64,000 nt of DNA from Chishuiella changwenlii. GTDB lineage: Bacteria; Bacteroidota; Bacteroidia; Flavobacteriales; Weeksellaceae. Shown here in pieces: positions 60,131 to 64,000 of the stretch. The position numbers and the translations under genes were made by a program. A model generated the notes under the pieces. It worked only from the letters and a program-made list of their open reading frames with translations, was not told where the DNA came from and searched no databases. The DNA lies in the NCBI RefSeq assembly GCF_900142565.1, contig NZ_FRBH01000007.1, positions 186,001-250,000 of the forward strand, given 5' to 3'. Numbering within the stretch: position 1 is the stretch's first letter; every line of letters starts with the position of its first letter.

Positions 60131-60868
60131 ATGAAAACAGCATTGATAACAGGAGCAAATAAAGGGATTGGTTTTGAGGTTGCTAAAATATTGGCAAAAC
60201 AAGGAATCTATGTATATATTGGTTGTCGTAATCTTGATAATGGAACAAAAGCATTAAAAGAATTAAATACAGGAGGTATTCATAATGTTGCCATTATTCG
60301 GTTAGATGTTACCAATCAAGAATCTATAGATGAAGCTAAAAAAGAAATTCTAAAGACAACAGACGTTTTAGATATTTTGGTAAACAATGCTGGAATATCT
60401 GGAGAATTTGAACAATCAGCAATTTCATCTAAAATAGACGAGTATAAAAAGGTTTATGAAACAAATGTTTTTGGAGTTATAAGTGTTACTCAAACTTTTC
60501 TTGATATGATGGAAAAATCTCCCGAGCCAAGAATTGTAAATGTAAGTACAGCTATGGCATCGCTTTCCTTAGCAGCAGAAATAGATAATGAGAATTATCC
60601 AAAACGATACGCAATCTATCAGTCTTCTAAGTCTGCACTTAATATGTATACTTTACAATTGGCTTATGAACTAAAAGATTTACCATTTAAAGTAAATGCT
60701 GTTTGTCCTGGATGGACTAAAACTGATTTTACAAATCATCAAGGAACAAGTACACCCGAAGAAGCAGGGCAAAGAATTGCAAAATATGTATTACTAGATG
60801 AAACAGGACCAACGGCAAAATTTTTTAGCGAAGAATACTATCCTGCGCCAGCAAATTGTCCTTGGTAA
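60131..60868 (+). CDS. SDR-family carbonyl reductase-like protein
   Basis: A 245-residue SDR. Coenzyme motif LITGANKGIGFEVAKILAKQ, then LVNNAGISGEFEQ, catalytic YAIYQSSKSALNMYTLQLAY and VCPGWTKTDFTNHQGTSTPE. The sequence resembles plant/animal carbonyl reductases, and the basic GCRNLDNG after strand 2 suggests NADPH. It probably reduces reactive carbonyls or quinones. Downstream of the AraC regulator and followed by a terminator. Confidence 0.92.
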   Translation: MKTALITGANKGIGFEVAKILAKQGIYVYIGCRNLDNGTKALKELNTGGIHNVAIIRLDVTNQESIDEAKKEILKTTDVLDILVNNAGISGEFEQSAISSKIDEYKKVYETNVFGVISVTQTFLDMMEKSPEPRIVNVSTAMASLSLAAEIDNENYPKRYAIYQSSKSALNMYTLQLAYELKDLPFKVNAVCPGWTKTDFTNHQGTSTPEEAGQRIAKYVLLDETGPTAKFFSEEYYPAPANCPW

Positions 60869-60940
60869 AATAGATTATTTGTTTGATAAAGAGAGCTTAA
60901 TAGCTTAATTTTACCTTTTGAAGCTGAGTGATAAAATCCA

Positions 60941-60976
60941 AAAAGTCCATTTACATAATGTAGATGGACTTTCTTA
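60941..60976 (+). terminator. Terminator after the SDR gene
   Basis: Stem AAAGTCCAT-TAC / GTA-ATGGACTTT with one bulge, 72 bases past the stop, then a T-rich tail. Confidence 0.75.
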
Positions 60977-61004
60977 TTAATAACAATAGAATTTAATATT
61001 CATA

Positions 61005-61036
61005 AAAAATGCTCAGCGTCATACGTTGAGCATTTT
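61005..61036 (-). terminator. Terminator after the second tRNA-Arg
   Basis: On the minus strand, stem AATGCTCAACG/CGCTGAGCATT with one G-U pair and a T run, 2 bases after the tRNA. Confidence 0.85.
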
Positions 61037-61038
61037 AG

Positions 61039-61112
61039 TGACCGAGACAGGATTCAAACCTGTAACCTCTTGAGCCGTAATCAAGTGCGCTATTCAGTTG
61101 CGCCACTCGGCC
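61039..61112 (-). tRNA. tRNA-Arg (anticodon ACG), second copy
   Basis: 74 nt, base-for-base identical to the tRNA at 19432-19505 but on the opposite strand. Same structure and anticodon ACG. The only shared upstream sequence is the promoter (TATATTTGCAGTC). Confidence 0.96.
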
Positions 61113-61150
61113 ATTTCAAAATAAAAAAATATCGTTCTTATTTTGGACTG

Positions 61151-61158
61151 CAAATATA
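61151..61158 (-). promoter_or_regulatory. -7 element for the second tRNA-Arg
   Basis: TATATTTG on the minus strand followed by CAGTC, 38 bases before the tRNA. Confidence 0.6.
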
Positions 61159-61315
61159 TAAAGAATTATTTTATGTGCAAATATTTTTTATAATTAATTT
61201 AATCTTTTTCCTAATTGTTACTTGAAAGTAATTTTTTTTCAATAATGTATTAAAAGATGTGTTTACTATTGTTAAATTTTTATTTTTTAAATAGTTTAGC
61301 GGAAAATTTTAAACT

Positions 61316-61762
61316 ATGATTGACTGGTACACAAAGGTCGTTTTCGAAAATTACACAAATTTCTATGGAAGAGCTAGAAGAAGTGAATATTGGTATTTTA
61401 TTTTAATGGATTTGATAATTCAATTTATTTTATTTTGTCTATTCATAATGTTTTTTGGATTTTCAATTTTCTCAGTAGATGCAACTCCTATGGGAATTTT
61501 AGGATTTTCTATGATAGGGATTTGGTCGCTTTATTGTCTTGCAACTGCATTGCCGAGATTGGCTGTAAATGTTAGAAGATTACATGATACAGGAAGAAGT
61601 GGCCTTTTTTATTTTATAGTTTTTATTCCAGTAATTGGTCCAATTTTATTATTGATTTGGTTAGTTACAGAAGGACATGCTAGTGAAAATCGTTGGGGGA
61701 AAGATCCAAAAGTTTTATTTTCAGATAGTGGTCACATTCTATCAAATAATCAAAACTACTAA
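61316..61762 (+). CDS. DUF805 membrane protein
   Basis: A 148-residue protein with three to four transmembrane helices (about residues 26-47, 62-82 and 102-122). The signature YTNFYGRARRSEYWYFILM begins it and the family motif VRRLHDTGRSGLFYFIVFIP is in the middle, ending ENRWGKDPK. DUF805 proteins are small inner-membrane proteins of unknown function in many bacteria. Single gene in an AT-rich spacer. Confidence 0.93.
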   Translation: MIDWYTKVVFENYTNFYGRARRSEYWYFILMDLIIQFILFCLFIMFFGFSIFSVDATPMGILGFSMIGIWSLYCLATALPRLAVNVRRLHDTGRSGLFYFIVFIPVIGPILLLIWLVTEGHASENRWGKDPKVLFSDSGHILSNNQNY

Positions 61763-61893
61763 TTTCCTTTTTGAATAATATATATAAGTATTTATTTTAT
61801 ACAGTGTAATTTTAAATTGCGCCTTAGCTATATTCATCTATTTTTTGTATTTTCGCAGTCCATAGAATCAGTATTAAATACAATTATAATAAA

Positions 61894-62310
61894 ATGGCAA
61901 ACATTACATTTACAATGATTAAGCCTGATGCAGTTGCAAAAGGACATATCGGAGATATTTTAAAAGACATCACAGATGCAGGTTTCAAAATTAAAGCTGC
62001 TAAAATGACTCAATTAGCAAAACAAGATGCTGAAGCATTTTATGCTATTCATAAAGAGCGTCCTTTCTTTAAGGATTTAGTAGAGTTTATGACTTCTGGA
62101 CCAATCGTCGCTGCGGTTTTAGAAAAAGACAATGCTGTAGCTGATTTCCGTACTTTAATTGGTGCTACTAATCCAGCTGAAGCTGCTGAAGGAACAATCC
62201 GTGCTAAATATGCAGAATCTATTGATGCTAATGCTGTTCACGGATCAGATTCTGATGAGAATGCTGCTATTGAAGCTGCTTTCCATTTTGCTGCAAAAGA
62301 GATTTTCTAA
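61894..62310 (+). CDS. ndk: Nucleoside diphosphate kinase
   Basis: 138 residues, normal length. It starts [20 protein letters not shown], with [35 protein letters not shown] and the phosphorylated His116 in [12 protein letters not shown]. It transfers the gamma phosphate of ATP to other nucleoside diphosphates to balance NTP pools. In the GTIRAKY segment Lys replaces the more usual Asp. A TATTTTCG near-match to the -7 element lies about 40 bases upstream. Single gene, terminator follows. Confidence 0.97.
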   Translation: MANITFTMIKPDAVAKGHIGDILKDITDAGFKIKAAKMTQLAKQDAEAFYAIHKERPFFKDLVEFMTSGPIVAAVLEKDNAVADFRTLIGATNPAEAAEGTIRAKYAESIDANAVHGSDSDENAAIEAAFHFAAKEIF

Positions 62311-62336
62311 TAAGATTAAAGTAAATCTAAACATAC

Positions 62337-62371
62337 AATCCTTTCGAAGTAATTTCGAGAGGATTTTTTTT
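62337..62371 (+). terminator. Terminator after ndk
   Basis: Stem AATCCTTTCGAA/TTCGAGAGGATT with one G-U pair and a T8 tail. Confidence 0.85.
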
Positions 62372-62411
62372 GCGCTTATAATTTTAGTACCTTTAAATTA
62401 AAATCTAGAAT

Positions 62412-62861
62412 ATGAAGAATTATTTCTTAGCTCTATTTACTTTAACCACTTTAGTTATTTTTAGTTGTAAAAGTGAAAAAGAGGATGTAAACACAGAGGT
62501 AGAAATTACTGATACTATAGCCTCGGGACCAACAGAGAAATTAATTAATTACGAAGGTGTTTACAAAGGTGTTTTTCCATGTGAAAAAGGAGATTGTAAG
62601 AACGTTGAAATGGAAATTAAGTTACTTCCTAATCATGGATATGTTTATTCAACGAAACGAACTGGAGTCGACAAAATGGCTTTAAAGACAACTGGTGTTT
62701 TCGAATTTGAGAAAGATGGGACTATAATTGTTTTACCAGAAATTGCTGATGCGCCAAATGGATATTTACTAGAAGATGGTAAAATTGTTCGTTTAGATAG
62801 AAACAAAAATAAAATTACGACTGCAGATTCTGCAAAGTTTGTATTAAATAAAGAAAAATAG
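62412..62861 (+). CDS. NlpE-like lipoprotein
   Basis: A 149-residue lipoprotein (lipobox VIFSC, Cys19). The N-terminal NlpE-type domain shows NYEGVYKGVFPCEKGDCKNV, then MEIKLLPNHGYVYSTKRTG, GVFEFEKDGTIIVLPE and YLLEDGKIVRLDRN. NlpE-like proteins are outer-membrane lipoproteins that sense copper or surface stress. In Bacteroidota the short form has only the N-terminal lipocalin-like domain. Two cysteines (FPCEKGDC) may form a disulphide. Confidence 0.85.
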   Translation: MKNYFLALFTLTTLVIFSCKSEKEDVNTEVEITDTIASGPTEKLINYEGVYKGVFPCEKGDCKNVEMEIKLLPNHGYVYSTKRTGVDKMALKTTGVFEFEKDGTIIVLPEIADAPNGYLLEDGKIVRLDRNKNKITTADSAKFVLNKEK

Positions 62862-62956
62862 TTTGTTGTTGGGCTTGTTGGAACATTTAATTATTCTTCA
62901 GAAAGCTTAGAATAACGATTTATTACCTTGAAAAAAGATTAAAAACTTTATTATAG

Positions 62957-62991
62957 AACTTTCTTTACAACTCTATGTTGCAAAGAAAGTT
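62957..62991. terminator. Hairpin overlapping the thioesterase stop codon
   Basis: AACTTTCTTT-CAA at 62957-62970 pairs with TTG-AAAGAAAGTT at 62978-62991 with one A-C mismatch. It includes the last codons of the thioesterase gene; no strong T run on the minus side. Confidence 0.4.
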
Positions 62992-63702
62992 TATTTTATC
63001 TTGATGTTGAATTCTAAATAGAATTCCATTCTTATTCTTTTGTTGATGAATTTCTATTTCGTCAAAAAGATTTAATTCCTTTAGAAAATTCATTTCGATA
63101 GCTTTTATTTGATGATTAAGCAAAACTTCTGGCTCAATTGTATCTAAACACCATTCTAAATATTTTGTATTGTTCACATGATTTACAATGTCTAAATCAG
63201 AAAACTTTACTTTATAATTTGTTTTTAAATCTGCTTCGAAGTCTTTTTCTAAAATTGAAATTTCTTGTTTAGTTGGTTTTCTATCAGGAAAACGTTCAAT
63301 ATGAGATGAGTCAATTTGTAAAATATCTGGACGCCTTTTATTCGTATTAAAAACAGCCCATAAACTTGTCGCATTTACTAATTTCTTACCGTTTTTGAGA
63401 ATAGAAAAATCTCGAATTGATTTTGCACCTTTTAAAATTTCAATCCAAGTTTCAACTTCAACAATATCATTCCAAAAAGGTAATTCATCAATTTCTATTC
63501 TAATCCTATTCATTACCCAAGACTGATTGTCTTTTTGTAAATCTTCAAAACCTAATCCACCTTTTGTAGCGTGTTCGGAAGCTGTTAACTGAAATAAATT
63601 AGCTAATTGAGTTAATTTTAATTGAGCTGTAGGATCACATTGAGAAAAAAAGATTTCCCATTTTTTAGTGTGAATTGATTTAAAGTTTTCAGAAATAGGC
63701 AT
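62965..63702 (-). CDS. Acyl-[ACP] thioesterase
   Basis: 245 residues of tandem hot-dog folds. The N-terminal half has QCDPTAQLKLTQLANLFQ and the helix ASEHATKGGLGF, plus WVMNRIRIEIDELPFWNDIV. The second half has VKFSDLDIVNHVNNTKYLEW, whose Asp, Asn and His are the usual catalytic region, and AIEMNFLKELNLFDEI. It releases free fatty acids from acyl-ACP in lipid metabolism. 12 bases separate its start from the ribH stop, so they are likely co-transcribed, although the pathways are unrelated. Confidence 0.92.
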   Translation of the reverse strand: MPISENFKSIHTKKWEIFFSQCDPTAQLKLTQLANLFQLTASEHATKGGLGFEDLQKDNQSWVMNRIRIEIDELPFWNDIVEVETWIEILKGAKSIRDFSILKNGKKLVNATSLWAVFNTNKRRPDILQIDSSHIERFPDRKPTKQEISILEKDFEADLKTNYKVKFSDLDIVNHVNNTKYLEWCLDTIEPEVLLNHQIKAIEMNFLKELNLFDEIEIHQQKNKNGILFRIQHQDKINFLCNIEL

Positions 63703-63714
63703 TAAAAAGAATTT

Positions 63715-64000
63715 TTAAACAAATTTTCCTGTTGATAATTTATTTAATTGTCTTCTTAAATCTACCATCATTACAGCAGCAACACCAGCTTCTACACCTT
63801 TATTTCCGTGTTTTCCTCCAGAGCGATCTATTGATTGTTGCTCGTTTTCATCCGTTAAAACACAAAAGATAATTGGAATATCATGTTTAATGTTTAAGTC
63901 TTTAATTCCTTGTGTAACACCTTCGCAAACATAATCAAAATGAGCTGTAGCTCCTCTAATCACACAACCAACAACAATTATTCCGTCTAAATCTGGTTGA
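63715..64000 (-). CDS. ribH: 6,7-dimethyl-8-ribityllumazine synthase, C-terminal part
   Basis: Only the last 94 residues are in the window; the frame runs off the right edge. It reads DLDGIIVVGCVIRGATAHFD and continues YVCEGVTQGIKDLN, with PIIFCVLTDENEQQSIDRSG and GGKHGNKGVEAG. The His in TAHFDYV is the catalytic acid/base and the GNKG loop binds phosphate. It condenses a pyrimidinedione with a four-carbon phosphate in riboflavin synthesis and forms a 60-subunit or pentameric particle. The GTG at 63963 is an internal Val codon, not a start. Confidence 0.96.
   Translation of the reverse strand, partial: QPDLDGIIVVGCVIRGATAHFDYVCEGVTQGIKDLNIKHDIPIIFCVLTDENEQQSIDRSGGKHGNKGVEAGVAAVMMVDLRRQLNKLSTGKFV

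Noticed and set aside
1-64000. CRISPR arrays, rRNA, prophage, plasmid origin
   Set aside because: No regularly spaced repeats, phage structural genes or rRNA-like sequence were found on either strand.

Overview
The window looks like chromosome of a low-GC member of the Bacteroidota, class Flavobacteriia, possibly of the Weeksellaceae/Empedobacter-Chryseobacterium type. The genus is inferred from gene content and cannot be proven here. Supporting signs are a SusD-type glycan-binding protein, a bacterial HMG-CoA synthase (mevalonate pathway), DUF5777 and Porin_5 barrels, a flavastacin-like astacin, surface proteins beginning with a VGxGTxTPRGALDIN module, no obvious Shine-Dalgarno sequences, and many copies of the Bacteroidota -7 promoter element TAnnTTTG. 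No CRISPR array, rRNA, phage module, integrase or intact insertion sequence was seen.

Layout. 0-5.3 kb: the 3' end of susD, a secreted orphan, a membrane EEP-fold phosphatase, purK-purE and a DUF4421 protein. 5.3-10.5 kb: a YceI / cytochrome c / DUF5777 operon, then a putative porin with a dicarboxylate/amino-acid symporter. 10.5-19.1 kb: an S9 glutamyl-endopeptidase-type peptidase, metG, orphans, pheS and a metal-chelate binding lipoprotein. 19.1-19.5 kb: a MITE-like element and tRNA-Arg(ACG). 19.6-31.1 kb: an accessory block that looks richer in G+C by eye. It holds a Crp-type regulator, a CPA1 antiporter, a carboxylesterase, a GNAT, an MhqO-like dioxygenase, a haloperoxidase-type hydrolase, an old yellow enzyme with a divergent HxlR regulator, a CMD-CMD-ABM protein, a cupin, an acetyltransferase, a Cys-type hydrolase and an AraC regulator. 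The second half of this block (about 6.1 kb) lies between two 81-bp direct repeats that carry a terminator. I infer an electrophile/quinone/aldehyde detoxification island assembled by recombination.

31.3-45.4 kb: mainly housekeeping genes. These are a PfkB kinase, hisS, an Lrp regulator with a divergent EamA exporter, an astacin lipoprotein, recF with a DUF721 gene, a YheT-like hydrolase, a SPOUT methyltransferase, a U32 protein with a ferredoxin, a 44-residue membrane protein, 5-formyl-THF cyclo-ligase, and an undescribed pair of a single-pass membrane protein and a lipoprotein. 45.4-54.9 kb: alcohol dehydrogenase, two tandem secreted paralogues with copied terminators, prolyl oligopeptidase, an SDR, two surface proteins sharing one N-terminal module, and HMG-CoA synthase. 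55-64 kb: tRNA-Phe, a cupin plus a nucleotidyltransferase, der, two regulator/SDR pairs, a second identical tRNA-Arg on the other strand, DUF805, ndk, an NlpE-like lipoprotein, acyl-ACP thioesterase and the 3' part of ribH.

Intergenic regions mostly hold strong, often bidirectional, hairpin terminators between convergent genes, and TAnnTTTG promoters very close to start codons (four or five bases away for purK, recF and der), which implies near-leaderless mRNAs.
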